This document shows positions 18,459 to 26,371 of a stretch of 45,743 nt of DNA, one piece after another. A program made the translations under genes and the position numbers. Every line of letters starts with the position of its first letter. Positions within the stretch are counted from its first letter, which is position 1. Source of the stretch: an uncultured Sinobacteraceae bacterium (lineage in GTDB: Bacteria > Pseudomonadota > Gammaproteobacteria > Steroidobacterales > Steroidobacteraceae); assembly GCA_937902995.1 (NCBI GenBank), contig CALEKY010000095.1, forward strand, positions 1 through 45,743, given 5' to 3'. The notes below the pieces were generated by a model. The model had not been told where the DNA came from, ran no database searches, and saw only the letters and a program-made list of their open reading frames with translations.

Positions 18459-18486
18459 CGGCAGCGCTTGGCGCTGCCGTTTTTTT
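18459..18486 (+). terminator. Rho-independent terminator after the MBL gene
   Basis: A perfect 9-base stem CGGCAGCGC/GCGCTGCCG with loop TTG is followed directly by seven Ts. It closes the plus arm of the peptidase/amino-acid locus. Confidence 0.9.
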
Positions 18487-18491
18487 GCGGT

Positions 18492-18580
18492 GCTGTAGGC
18501 CGGAGCAAAGGGCACGCGGAGCGCGCGATGTTTCCCTCTCCTTGCGGGAGAGTGTGCAGAGCGGAGCGTGCGGGTGAGGG
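18492..18580. repeat. CTGTAGGCCGGAG unit and CCCTCTCC...GGGTGAGGG element
   Basis: A CTGTAGGCCGGAGC unit at 18493-18506 is followed by a CCCTCTCCTTGCGGGAGAG hairpin and GGGTGAGGG at 18533-18580. The latter is the reverse orientation of the element at about 38190-38226. The two copies share the CCCTCACCC / CTCTCCCGC core that occurs as a dispersed intergenic repeat in many GC-rich proteobacteria. Confidence 0.55.
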
Positions 18581-18676
18581 AGCGAACACGCGAATGCGTG
18601 CTTACTGAGTGAGGAATATCTTCAGCAACTTGCGGGCACCCCAGCCGAAGCGCTTACGCGCTTTGATAGACCATCT

Positions 18677-19501
18677 TTGCGTCTCCTCGCTCATGCGATG
18701 CACCGACTTGCGGTACCATGGCGCGGTTCATCTTCCGCCATCGTCTTCGTGCTCACCGATCCGCTCTTCTACTTGGCTGCCGTTCCGGCGGTCGTGCTCA
18801 TGGGGCTCGCCAAGGGCGGATTCGCAGGTGTCGGCGCAATGGCAATGCCGTTGCTTGCGTTGGTCGTATCGCCGGTTCAAGGTGCCGCGATTCTGTTGCC
18901 GGTCCTGCTCGTGCAAGATGCAGTCGGTGTGTGGGCGTTTCGCAAGAATCTCGATCGCGACACGCTCGTGCTCATGATCCCATGTGCGACCGTCGGGATC
19001 GTGCTCGGCTACCTCTTGGCGGCAAAGGTTTCCCCGCAGGCCGTGCTCGGTGCGCTCGGCGCAATCTCGATCGTCTTCGCCGTCTATCGGTTGTGGACAT
19101 CCCGCGGCGGGCGAGTGCCTGCGCCGCGCCGCTCATCGCCGGTTCTGGGCACGGCGCTTGGCATCGCTGCGGGATTCACATCGCAGATCGCACATGCGGG
19201 GCAGCCGCCGTTTCAGATGTGGGTGCTGCCGAAAGGATTGCCGCCCGCAGTACTGGCCGGCACCACAGCCGTTTTCTTTGCGGTCATCAATTGGCTCAAA
19301 GTCCCGGCCTATTTCGCGCTCGGACAGTTCACGCGCGAAAACCTGCTAGCGGCCGCCGCGCTCATGCCCATCGCGATCGCTTCGACGTTTCTCGGTGTGT
19401 GGCTGGTGCGGCGCGTGAACGCACAGAAGTTCTACATCCTGATCTATGTGCTGATGATCGTCGTCGGCGTTCGCCTCCTCTGGGAAGCGTTCTTTCATTG
19501 A
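18677..19501 (+). CDS. TauE/SafE-family sulfite exporter-like permease
   Basis: A 274-residue integral membrane protein with about eight hydrophobic helices in two repeats. The family hallmarks are the glycine-rich LMGLAKGGFAGVGAMAMPLLAL in the first helices and the related GIAAGFTSQIAHAGQPPFQMWVLP in the second half. Such proteins move small sulfur- or carbon-containing anions (sulfite, sulfoacetate); the substrate here is unknown. The start is uncertain: ATG 18677 gives 274 residues, but no candidate has a clear ribosome-binding site, and the GTG at 18749 would begin right at the first helix (LTDPLFYLAAVPA) as in many relatives. The gene ends tail-to-tail with the MFS gene, 9 bases apart, with no terminator between them. 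Confidence 0.85.
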   Translation: MRLLAHAMHRLAVPWRGSSSAIVFVLTDPLFYLAAVPAVVLMGLAKGGFAGVGAMAMPLLALVVSPVQGAAILLPVLLVQDAVGVWAFRKNLDRDTLVLMIPCATVGIVLGYLLAAKVSPQAVLGALGAISIVFAVYRLWTSRGGRVPAPRRSSPVLGTALGIAAGFTSQIAHAGQPPFQMWVLPKGLPPAVLAGTTAVFFAVINWLKVPAYFALGQFTRENLLAAAALMPIAIASTFLGVWLVRRVNAQKFYILIYVLMIVVGVRLLWEAFFH

Positions 19502-19510
19502 TCGCGACGA

Positions 19511-21166
19511 TCAGCGAAACAATACGAGCGAATTGCTCAGCGTGATCCAAACGCCCCATAAGAGGGGAATCGCGATTGCCGTCCACGCTGCAATCAGAAG
19601 AACGCGATGCGAGATCGCGCTCGTCCGCGCGCTTCGGACGGACGGGCGACTGTCCGCGCCGAGCTCGGGCGAGTCTCGTGCCGGAGCGGGCTCTACGCGC
19701 ATGTGATGCCTGGGATCGACCGGTTTGATCAAGGCATTGCAGATCAAGCCCACGATCAGCATTCCGGCGAGCACGTACATCGTGAAGTTGTAGGCTTCGT
19801 GAGGCGCGACGCCTCGTTGCAACTGAAACTCGCGGATGTAGTTCACGACGACCGGCCCGAGAATGCCGGCGACCGACCATGCCGTCAGCAAGCGGCCGTG
19901 AATTGCGCCGACCTGCTGCGTACCGAACAAATCGGCGAGATAGGCGGGGACCGTCGAGAAGCCGCCGCCATACATCGTCAAGATGACGCACGTGATCGCG
20001 ACGAAGAGGGCGATGCGGCCGGCCTCGCCTGCGATCGGAACAGATACATATAAGAAGAAGCCGAGCAGGAAGAAGACGGTATACGTGAGCTTTCTGCCGA
20101 GGACATCCGAAGCCGACGCCCACACGATGCGTCCGGCAATATTGAACAGCGACAGGAGCCCCGCGAACGCCGCGGCGATGGTTGCTACTTCCGTGCGTTG
20201 CGCATTGTCGAGCTCGCCCAAGCGCGCCGGAACGCCGATGAGCTGTCCGCCGAACACTTCCTGCAGCATCGGCGATGCCATGCCGATGACGCCGATGCCT
20301 GCACTCACGTTCAAACAAAGCACGCCCCAGAGTAGCCAGAACTGCGGCGTCCGGATCGCCGTGTTTGCATCCACATGGCCGGCCGTCACCAGGGCGCGCG
20401 GTTTCTGCGTTCTCGCTGGGGCCGGATTCCAATCCGCCGGCGGCAAGCGATAACCGAACGCGCCGAGCATCATTGCGACGAAATAGATTGCGCTCAGGAC
20501 GACGAACGTCTGCCAAACGCCTGTGCTTTGATCGGTTGCGAACGCGTTCATCAAACGGTCGGCAAGCGGTGCACCGATCATTGCGCCGCCGCCGAATCCC
20601 ATGATCGCCAGTCCCGTCGCGACACCGCGATGATCCGGAAACCATTTGATGAGCGTGGATACCGGTGAGATGTATCCGAGCCCGAGTCCGATGCCGCCGA
20701 TGACGCCGGCACCGAGCCAGAGTAGCCAGATCTGGTGGATGTAAACGCCGACTGCCGAGATCAGCAGACCGCCGCACCAGCACAACGCAGCGACGAAACC
20801 GGCTTTGCGCGGACCCGCCTGCTCGACCCAACGACCGAACAACGCTGCCGACGAGCCGAGAAAGACGAAGAACAACGTGTACGTCCAGCCGAGCATCGAG
20901 ACCGGCCAATCGCACTGCGTCGAGAAGATGCGCTCGAAGAAGCCGACGTTTTCGCACGTGACAGGCGCGTCGATGCCGATGGCGCGCGATAGCGGCAGCC
21001 AGAACACGCTGAAGCCGTACGCCATCCCGATGGAAAGGTGGATGGCGAGCGCCGCCGGCGGAACGAGCCAACGATTGAATCCGCTTGGCGCGAGGACGCG
21101 CTCTTTGCTCAACAGTCCCCACACGTGAGTGGGGGGCAGGGAAGAGATCCCTTCATTCGTGGCCAT
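19511..21166 (-). CDS. OFA-family (oxalate/formate antiporter-like) MFS transporter
   Basis: A 551-residue major facilitator with 12 or more predicted helices. N-terminal motifs (LAIHLSIGMAYGFSVFWLPL; then IGGIGLGLGYISPVSTLIKWFPDHRG) are characteristic of the oxalate/formate antiporter family, here as the long form with an insert of about 40 residues after TM1 and a long central loop. It probably exchanges small mono- or dicarboxylates. The ATG at 21166 has no Shine-Dalgarno (the sequence before it is pyrimidine-rich), so initiation may be weak or leaderless. It is convergent with the TauE/SafE-like gene. Upstream lie repeats and the terminator of the DUF3089 gene. Confidence 0.88.
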   Translation of the reverse strand: MATNEGISSLPPTHVWGLLSKERVLAPSGFNRWLVPPAALAIHLSIGMAYGFSVFWLPLSRAIGIDAPVTCENVGFFERIFSTQCDWPVSMLGWTYTLFFVFLGSSAALFGRWVEQAGPRKAGFVAALCWCGGLLISAVGVYIHQIWLLWLGAGVIGGIGLGLGYISPVSTLIKWFPDHRGVATGLAIMGFGGGAMIGAPLADRLMNAFATDQSTGVWQTFVVLSAIYFVAMMLGAFGYRLPPADWNPAPARTQKPRALVTAGHVDANTAIRTPQFWLLWGVLCLNVSAGIGVIGMASPMLQEVFGGQLIGVPARLGELDNAQRTEVATIAAAFAGLLSLFNIAGRIVWASASDVLGRKLTYTVFFLLGFFLYVSVPIAGEAGRIALFVAITCVILTMYGGGFSTVPAYLADLFGTQQVGAIHGRLLTAWSVAGILGPVVVNYIREFQLQRGVAPHEAYNFTMYVLAGMLIVGLICNALIKPVDPRHHMRVEPAPARDSPELGADSRPSVRSARTSAISHRVLLIAAWTAIAIPLLWGVWITLSNSLVLFR

Positions 21167-21180
21167 GGGGGAGAAATAGA

Positions 21181-21270
21181 CTGTAGGCCGGAGGCTGTCG
21201 GCTATAGGTACAAAGCGCGCCCGCCTCAGGCTGCAGGCTTTGGGCCAAAGGCTGTAGCAGGACGCGCATC
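21181..21270. repeat. GGCTGTAGG-family repeats upstream of the MFS gene
   Basis: Degenerate units CTGTAGGCCGGAGGCTG, CGGCTATAGG, CAGGCTGCAGGC and AAGGCTGTAGCAGG are scattered here. They belong to the CTGTAGGCTGTAG family seen near 13.07, 24.90, 25.23 and 42.26 kb. No gene is supported. Confidence 0.5.
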
Positions 21271-21310
21271 CGCGTGTGCGACCGTCGAACGTAGCCGGTG
21301 TGCCTAGAGC

Positions 21311-21344
21311 ACAAACAAAAACGCCGGTGCAATTGCACCGGCGT
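21311..21344 (-). terminator. Rho-independent terminator after the DUF3089 gene
   Basis: A 24-base perfect palindrome (21321-21344; half-site ACGCCGGTGCAA) is followed on the minus strand by TTTTGTTTGT. It lies about 105 bases after the DUF3089 stop and ends that transcript. On the plus strand the run after it is only CGTTATTTG, so it is mainly a minus-strand terminator. Confidence 0.85.
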
Positions 21345-21420
21345 CGTTATTTGCCTGCAGGGACCCGCGCACCTGCGCGGCTCCTACAGCCAACGGCCTG
21401 AAGGGCGCGACCGTGCGCTT

Positions 21421-21452
21421 CCTTCAGCCTTCAGTCTTCAGCCTTCAGCCTA
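21421..21452. repeat. Tandem CTTCAGCC repeat containing a stop codon
   Basis: Four near-identical 7-8 base units (CTTCAGCCTTCAGTCTTCAG...) run up to and include the DUF3089 stop codon. In the gene's sense the stop TAG is immediately followed by GCTGAAGGCTGAAG. Confidence 0.7.
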
Positions 21453-22619
21453 CTTTTTCAGATACGCCTTCGCCTGGCTGCCCACCAGCGACACGAGATT
21501 GCCCATCGCGACGTTCATGTCGATGAGGTGCAGGCCCCACTCGGCTGCAACTTGGCCGTTGCGGACCACATCGCCCGTGATGTCGTCGGTGCGCGGATCG
21601 TTCGGATCGGCGTTGACGTGGACGGACAGATACGAGAAGCCGTCGCGTTCCACGCACTCTCCCGTGAGCAGTCCTGGCGTGCTGACGAACGGCGTATCGA
21701 TCTTCTTCGGCGGGTTTACCCACGGCAGAGGCTCGGGCATCGTCGCCGCCGCCGGCGTATTCGATAGATAAGAATGCAGTTCCGCTTTGCCGCCCTTGAG
21801 CGCAGCCGGATTGACGCATGCGGCGGTCATGTCTTGACCCGGGACTCTGCCGAACAGGCTGTTCGACGGCGGCGGGACGTTCGACCGGAACGAGGCATAC
21901 GACACGACGCAGCCGGTCTGATCGGTCGAGCGGCACAGAGGAATGTTCTTGAACGCGCCGCCCACGTCCTTGCCTTTCGGCACGGCGACGTTGCTACCGA
22001 TCAAGAGCGCGGACACGAGCTGCGATTGAATCGGTTTGCCGTCGATCTCGTTGCGGATCAATTGGGTCAACACGCCCGACCCTTGCGAATGGCCGATGAG
22101 CACGACGCCGCGGCCGTTGTTGTCGTGCTTCAAGTAATAGTTCCAGGCATCGAGCACGTCGTTGTAGCCGAGCGCACGGTCGACGCTGATCGTCGAGTTG
22201 CCAGTGAGGTTCGCGCGCAACGCCGTCAACGTGACCTGGCGATAGAGCGGAGCGAAGAGCCGGCACTGCGAACCGAAGCGCGCGAATTGCGCGCGAATGA
22301 CGCTGTGCTCTTCCGGTCCGGCTTGCATGTCGCTGTTGCCGGTCTGGTCGAGCGACACGGTCGGGTACACATAGAAACAATCGATGGGCGCGTCGGGATT
22401 CGGCTTGAACTCTTCGCGCGTCAACGTGCCGTCGCCTGCGACGATCGTGGTCGTCAGATCGATCGTGCAGGCGTCCTGGCGCCCGGGACGGCACAGCCAG
22501 GATTCGGGTTTGCTGTAGTCGTTGCGCGCCGCTGCTGGCGTCGGCGACTGCGCAAACGCGGTCGCGCACGCAAGTGTGGCGACGAGAGAACCGATCATGC
22601 GATCGAGCTGGCGTGGCAT
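21450..22619 (-). CDS. DUF3089 alpha/beta-hydrolase-like secreted protein
   Basis: A 389-residue member of the DUF3089 family. A signal peptide (LVATLACATAFAQ) ends at about residue 24. The alpha/beta-hydrolase nucleophile elbow appears as IGHSQGSGVL near residue 176, with upstream CFYVYPTVSLD and RLFAPLYRQ typical of the family. A histidine in the C-terminal SVHVNADPNDPRTDD or WGLHLIDMN region would complete the triad. The start at 22619 is preceded by GGGGGGATCCT. Biochemical function of the family is not established; a secreted esterase or lipase-like role is a reasonable guess. It is transcribed divergently from another alpha/beta hydrolase, and its stop codon lies at the edge of a tandem CTTCAGCC repeat. 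Confidence 0.88.
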   Translation of the reverse strand: MPRQLDRMIGSLVATLACATAFAQSPTPAAARNDYSKPESWLCRPGRQDACTIDLTTTIVAGDGTLTREEFKPNPDAPIDCFYVYPTVSLDQTGNSDMQAGPEEHSVIRAQFARFGSQCRLFAPLYRQVTLTALRANLTGNSTISVDRALGYNDVLDAWNYYLKHDNNGRGVVLIGHSQGSGVLTQLIRNEIDGKPIQSQLVSALLIGSNVAVPKGKDVGGAFKNIPLCRSTDQTGCVVSYASFRSNVPPPSNSLFGRVPGQDMTAACVNPAALKGGKAELHSYLSNTPAAATMPEPLPWVNPPKKIDTPFVSTPGLLTGECVERDGFSYLSVHVNADPNDPRTDDITGDVVRNGQVAAEWGLHLIDMNVAMGNLVSLVGSQAKAYLKK

Positions 22620-22970
22620 AGGATCCCCCCGATTCGGTGGTTGATTTTCGCGGGCCGACAGTGTGCCAGAAGTCGGCGCTTCGGTATCTCAAGGCTGCGT
22701 GCAGATCTGTGAACTTGCCGTGCATCGCCCTGGGGACTGCTATGCAGAGCAATCCCGAACCAGCGCTTGCCGCCGCGAAGCAATCGAGGGAGTCGACACG
22801 CACAGTGTGGTCGAGCTGTCCGAGAATCCGGATACGCGTGGTGTTCCGCGGGCCGTCGATTCTTCTAAACACGAGCCTCACGCTGCCGCTGCTACACTGC
22901 CGGCGATTCAAGAGAGCCGCTGCCGCACCAACGCAGCGCAAGTAAGAAGGCAGTGCTAGTGGGGGATCGC
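22620..22970. other. Divergent intergenic region between two hydrolase genes
   Basis: No gene is supported in these 351 bases. It must hold the promoters of both divergent hydrolase genes. The plus-strand TACACT at 22893-22898 could be a -10 for the downstream hydrolase but has no convincing -35. Confidence 0.4.
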
Positions 22971-23837
22971 ATGAGAACTCGTTGCTTGCTGATGCTCATC
23001 GTCGTCGCGTGTCTCCAGGCGTGCGTGAGCGCGCCGCCTGCGAATCCGCCGGGCGCGCTCCAACAGGCTGGGGACGTCACGATCACGGCGGATGTCGTTT
23101 ACGGCCACAAGGACGGCATGGCTTTGTTCTACGACGTATTCACGCCGCGCAACCAGACTGGGCAGGCGGTCTTGTTCATGGTGTCGGGCGGGTGGTTCTC
23201 ACGGTGGCAGCCGCCCGAGCAGCGGCTCGGTTCTTTCCAGCGGCTGCTCGATCGCGGGATTACAGTGTTTGCAGTCCATCACGGCTCTGCGCCGTTGTTC
23301 AAAGTGCCGGATGCGGTCGCGGACGTGCGTCGCGCCGTTCGGCACGTGCGCAGCAACGCGGCCAGCTACGGCATCGACCCGAATCGGTTGGGCGTGTGGG
23401 GCGGCAGCGCGGGCGGGCATCTGGCGCTCATGCTCGGGCTGGCGAGCGATCGAGGGAATCCCGAGGCAAAGGATCCCATCGAGCGGGTTTCGAATGAGGT
23501 CAAAGCCGTCGTGGCATATTACCCGCCGGTCGATCTTCGCCGTATGACGGGGCCGAACCGCCGGTTTCCGGCGCTCGATTTCGACAATCAGCTCGCGGCC
23601 GATGTCTCGCCGCTGCTGTTCGTCGATGCATCGGACCCGCCGACGCTCATCATTCATGGTTCTGCGGACACGCTCGTGCCGATCTCGAGCGGCCGCTCGA
23701 TCTACGAAGCATTGAAGCAGGCAGGTGCCGTCGCGGAGTTCATCGAGATCGAAGGCGGCGACCACGGCTTTACCAATCCGGAGCATCGCGCTCGGGCGGT
23801 TGAAGCCATGGCAAACTGGTTTGCCGAGAAGCTCTAA
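22971..23837 (+). CDS. Alpha/beta hydrolase, BD-FAE/esterase-like lipoprotein
   Basis: A 288-residue alpha/beta hydrolase of the carboxylesterase/feruloyl-esterase-like (BD-FAE or dienelactone hydrolase-like) type. The N terminus MRTRCLLMLIVVACLQACVS is a signal with a lipobox-like LQAC, so it is probably a lipoprotein. The oxyanion region MVSGGWFSRW follows, with the nucleophile in GVWGGSAGGHLAL and a late GSADTLVPISS carrying the acid and EGGDHGFTNPEH the histidine. The ATG at 22971 has GGGGGATCGC before it; an in-frame GTG 18 bases upstream is less likely. It probably cleaves small esters outside the inner membrane. Divergent from the DUF3089 gene. Confidence 0.88.
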   Translation: MRTRCLLMLIVVACLQACVSAPPANPPGALQQAGDVTITADVVYGHKDGMALFYDVFTPRNQTGQAVLFMVSGGWFSRWQPPEQRLGSFQRLLDRGITVFAVHHGSAPLFKVPDAVADVRRAVRHVRSNAASYGIDPNRLGVWGGSAGGHLALMLGLASDRGNPEAKDPIERVSNEVKAVVAYYPPVDLRRMTGPNRRFPALDFDNQLAADVSPLLFVDASDPPTLIIHGSADTLVPISSGRSIYEALKQAGAVAEFIEIEGGDHGFTNPEHRARAVEAMANWFAEKL

Positions 23838-23948
23838 CGACAACAGAGCTGTTCCGCATCATTCCTCGTCGACGCGTGGTCGATGCAGCGGCTTGCGATG
23901 CGCCGCTCGCATCTGCGACCCTGCGCACCCTTTTCTCGTGGAGTTGAT

Positions 23949-24386
23949 ATGGCCGAAGTGCGGACTTTCGAAACGAACGCCGCAGCGTTCGAATTTGCGT
24001 GCGAGCATTTGGATTGCTCGCTCGATGGCGGCAAGCCGGTACTGGCGATCGTCCTGGCCGTGCAGGGCCGGATGTGCACCGTCAAGATCGCAAATCGAGA
24101 CGACAAGTCCATTCCGACCGGAACATTGAACGAGCTGCTCGCCCGAACCGATCTGACGCACGTGTGCTTCAGTGCGATGCTCGACAACAAGGTGTCGCAA
24201 GTCGAGCCCGGCGAGCTCGTTCTTTTCGCGACCATGCCGGAGCTTGCTGCTGCCGGCAAAGCGACGGTCGCCGGGACGATCGTCGGAAGAGTGCTCCCGG
24301 AGTATTCCAACAAGAGCGGATGGCAGCCGCGCGGCGTCGAGCCTCGCACCAAAACACCGCCGAGCGAAGGAGAGTCCTTAACTTAA
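23949..24386 (+). CDS. Uncharacterised 145-residue soluble protein
   Basis: I do not recognise this protein. It has 145 residues, no signal peptide and no transmembrane helix. The first 110 residues alternate charged and hydrophobic positions as a compact alpha/beta or beta-rich domain would, with two cysteines in CEHLDC and three glycine turns (SLDGGKP, EPGELV, AAGKATVAG). The last 25 residues look disordered (GWQPRGVEPRTKTPPSEGES). GGAG lies 5 bases before the ATG at 23949, a normal ribosome-binding site, and codon use matches its neighbours, so I treat it as real. It follows the lipoprotein hydrolase by 111 bases. Confidence 0.65.
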   Translation: MAEVRTFETNAAAFEFACEHLDCSLDGGKPVLAIVLAVQGRMCTVKIANRDDKSIPTGTLNELLARTDLTHVCFSAMLDNKVSQVEPGELVLFATMPELAAAGKATVAGTIVGRVLPEYSNKSGWQPRGVEPRTKTPPSEGESLT

Positions 24387-24581
24387 TCTCGGAATACGCG
24401 CCGCAGTTGGTGCATTGCGGAAGTGCGAGGCGCGCTGGATTTAACAATGTCTGGCGAAAGTGGGCACTCGTCACAAAGCGCAATGGATTTTGCGACCTGA
24501 ATCACACAAGCTATAGGACTCTGATCGCAGAATCCGCGCCCCTGGCTGATACTTCCCCTGTATAAGCGGATCGGAAAAACG

Positions 24582-24896
24582 ATGAAGGCATTCGATTCGA
24601 TGGCTCGCAAAGCGCACGCCCTTGGCCGTGTGTCCAAGGATTTCGCACTTGCTGCCGAACACGACGCAGGTGCAGCGGGTTTGCTCGCCACGTGCGCTTG
24701 CCTCCTCTGGTGGCTCGTTGGTTGGAAATGGGCGGTGCTCCCTGCGCTGGCGGCGCTTTGGGCGGCGACGAATTGCGCGACCGCGGCCGTGGTGAAGACG
24801 CGCCTGGAAAAGCTCGAAGCGACACTGGGCCCAGTCACGAAGCTGCCCGATCGGCGGTTGAAGCTGACGCCGGTTCCGACCAAGAAGGCGGCCTGA
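24582..24896 (+). CDS. Small membrane protein of unknown function
   Basis: A 104-residue protein with one long or two short hydrophobic segments (about residues 31-68: AGLLATCACLLWWLVG, then WAVLPALAALWAA), a basic amphipathic N terminus and a lysine/arginine-rich tail. I do not recognise a family. The ATG at 24582 has only a weak upstream purine run (GGAAAAACG). The gene is followed after 73 bases by a strong terminator, which supports a real transcript. CTGTAGGCTGTAG repeats begin 4 bases after its stop codon. Confidence 0.6.
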   Translation: MKAFDSMARKAHALGRVSKDFALAAEHDAGAAGLLATCACLLWWLVGWKWAVLPALAALWAATNCATAAVVKTRLEKLEATLGPVTKLPDRRLKLTPVPTKKAA

Positions 24897-24899
24897 AGT

Positions 24900-24932
24900 C
24901 AGGCTGTAGACTTTAGGCTGTAGGCTGTAGAA
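24900..24932. repeat. Tandem GGCTGTAG repeat
   Basis: Units AGGCTGTAG, TTTAGGCTG and TAGGCTGTAG repeat directly after the stop codon of the small membrane protein. Same family as 25227-25301 (opposite orientation) and 42262-42289. Confidence 0.7.
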
Positions 24933-24969
24933 GAGAGGCGCGGCGCGCCTCTTCTCCGCAAGACGGATG

Positions 24970-25007
24970 AATCGCGCGAGTAGTGGCTACTCGCGCGATT
25001 TTCGTTT
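24970..25007 (+). terminator. Rho-independent terminator, 14-base perfect stem
   Basis: AATCGCGCGAGTAG pairs perfectly with CTACTCGCGCGATT around a TGG loop and is followed by TTCGTTT (four Ts counting the last stem bases). It closes the transcript of the small membrane protein. A second weaker hairpin (AGAGGCGC/GCGCCTCT, 24934-24952) lies upstream without a T-run. Confidence 0.85.
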
Positions 25008-25305
25008 CGGGGGCGGTGCGCTCTCGCCGTAGACCGAAGTTGGAGCTACTCGACTCTTCGAGCGATCTCAACTCAAACTTTCTCCGCATCCTCTGCTACC
25101 GGATCGGCTTGCGAAGCGTCGCGGCATTAGTCGCCGTACGTCCGCTACACTTGCGCTGCTCGTGCATCGCGTCTTCATGCAGCGCTAGATGCGAGAGTGC
25201 GCATGTATCGAGATTGAGGCGCGCGACCACAGCCTACAGTCTCCAGCCCCACAGTCTGATTCGACGCACGCGCCACTACAGCCTCCAGCCTACGGCCTAA
25301 GAACA
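25008..25305. other. Non-coding stretch ending in CTACAGCCT repeats
   Basis: No gene is supported in these 298 bases, which with the repeat and terminator above form a 409-base gene-free interval. Bases about 25227-25301 hold ACAGCCTACAGTCTCCAGCC and CTACAGCCTCCAGCCTACGG, the reverse complement of the repeat at 24900, ending 5 bases before the AEC-carrier start. Frames open through the repeat are not credible extensions of that gene. Confidence 0.55.
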
Positions 25306-26205
25306 ATGTCTTCGATTCTCCTCCTCATCGTGTGCTTCGCGCTCGGCGTGGTCGTCGCGCGCCTGGGCAAGCCGGCGCGCGTTTTTGCACAAAGTCTGAA
25401 CTGGTGGGTGATCAATGTTGCGCTGACGGCACTCGTGCTGCAGCTGGTGCCGAGCATCGATCTGCGGCTCGATCTTTGGTTCCTTGCTGCATCGATGTGG
25501 TTCGTCTTCGTTGGCGCATGGGTCTTCTGTTCGTTCCTGGGCCGAGTGTTCCATTGGCCACCATCGCGCATCGGTGCACTCACGTTGGTCTGCGGTCTAG
25601 GAAACACGTCGTTCGTCGGCTTTCCCTTGATCGAAGCACTGCGTGGCCAAGAGGGGTTGAAGCTGGCCTTGGTGGCGGACCAAGCCGGATGCTTCCTTGC
25701 ACTTGCCGTCGGCGGCACGATCGTGGCGGCAGCGTATTCAGGCAAGAGCGTGACGGTGGGAAGCATCGCCCGCAGAGTGCTGATGTTTCCGCCGTTCGTA
25801 GCGTTGATCGTCGGCGTGATCGTCGGTGCGTTCGGTGCCTGGCCCGCGTTCGTCGACGAAATGCTCGGGCGCATCGGCGCGACGCTCGTGCCGCTCGCTT
25901 TGTTCTCCGTCGGTTTGCAATTTCATCTGCGCGTCGATAGACGCCAGGTTCAGGCAATGGCTTCGGGGCTTGCGTGGAAGTTGTTGCTCGCACCGCTGCT
26001 CGTATTCGGCGCTGGCGCAGCCTTGCGTGTGGAAGGCGAGTTGCTTGCAGTGGGCGTGCTCGAATCGGCAATGGGACCGATGGTCTCCGCAGCCATACTT
26101 GCAAGCGATCACGAGCTCGATACAGAGCTTGCCAATGCGGTGCTCGGGATCGGAATTATGCTGTCATTCGTGACAGTCCCGATTGCAAACTGGTTGCTCC
26201 GTTGA
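25306..26205 (+). CDS. AEC (auxin efflux carrier) family transporter
   Basis: A 299-residue inner-membrane carrier with about ten helices, of the AEC family of the bile/arsenite/riboflavin transporter superfamily. Visible features: N-terminal LLLIVCFALGVVVARL, the central LTLVCGLGNTSFVGFPLIEAL with the family asparagine-rich crossing motif, and the second-half LESAMGPMVSAAILA. Relatives move malate, malonate or amino-acid-like anions, and plant homologues move auxin; the substrate here is unknown. The ATG at 25306 lacks a Shine-Dalgarno (CGGCCTAAGAACA upstream) because an intergenic repeat runs up to it. The stop is 166 bases from the following TonB-dependent receptor. Confidence 0.87.
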   Translation: MSSILLLIVCFALGVVVARLGKPARVFAQSLNWWVINVALTALVLQLVPSIDLRLDLWFLAASMWFVFVGAWVFCSFLGRVFHWPPSRIGALTLVCGLGNTSFVGFPLIEALRGQEGLKLALVADQAGCFLALAVGGTIVAAAYSGKSVTVGSIARRVLMFPPFVALIVGVIVGAFGAWPAFVDEMLGRIGATLVPLALFSVGLQFHLRVDRRQVQAMASGLAWKLLLAPLLVFGAGAALRVEGELLAVGVLESAMGPMVSAAILASDHELDTELANAVLGIGIMLSFVTVPIANWLLR

Positions 26206-26301
26206 CAAAAGCGCACGGTCGGGCGGCTTGGAAGCACCGTCGTTCCTGTGCTTGAATGGCCCCACGGTTCGTCGCGGGATGCGACTTGTCGAACATCAGC
26301 G

Positions 26302-26331
26302 TGCGGACACTGCATTCTTGGACAGTCCGCA
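26302..26331. promoter_or_regulatory. Inverted repeat upstream of the receptor-YfiR-kinase operon
   Basis: TGCGGAC and GTCCGCA (7-base perfect arms, 16 bases apart) end 40 bases before the receptor start. Candidate operator for the operon, unsupported beyond symmetry and position. Confidence 0.3.
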
Positions 26332-26371
26332 GACGCTTGCGCGTCTGGGCCCGGAGGACAATGGCTTCGAC

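Noticed and set aside
24934..24952. AGAGGCGC/GCGCCTCT hairpin as a terminator
   Set aside because: It has a good 8-base stem but no T-run; the true terminator is the stronger hairpin at 24970.
26202..26230. TTGACA as a -35 promoter element
   Set aside because: It overlaps the stop codon of the AEC gene, and no -10-like hexamer lies 16-18 bases downstream.
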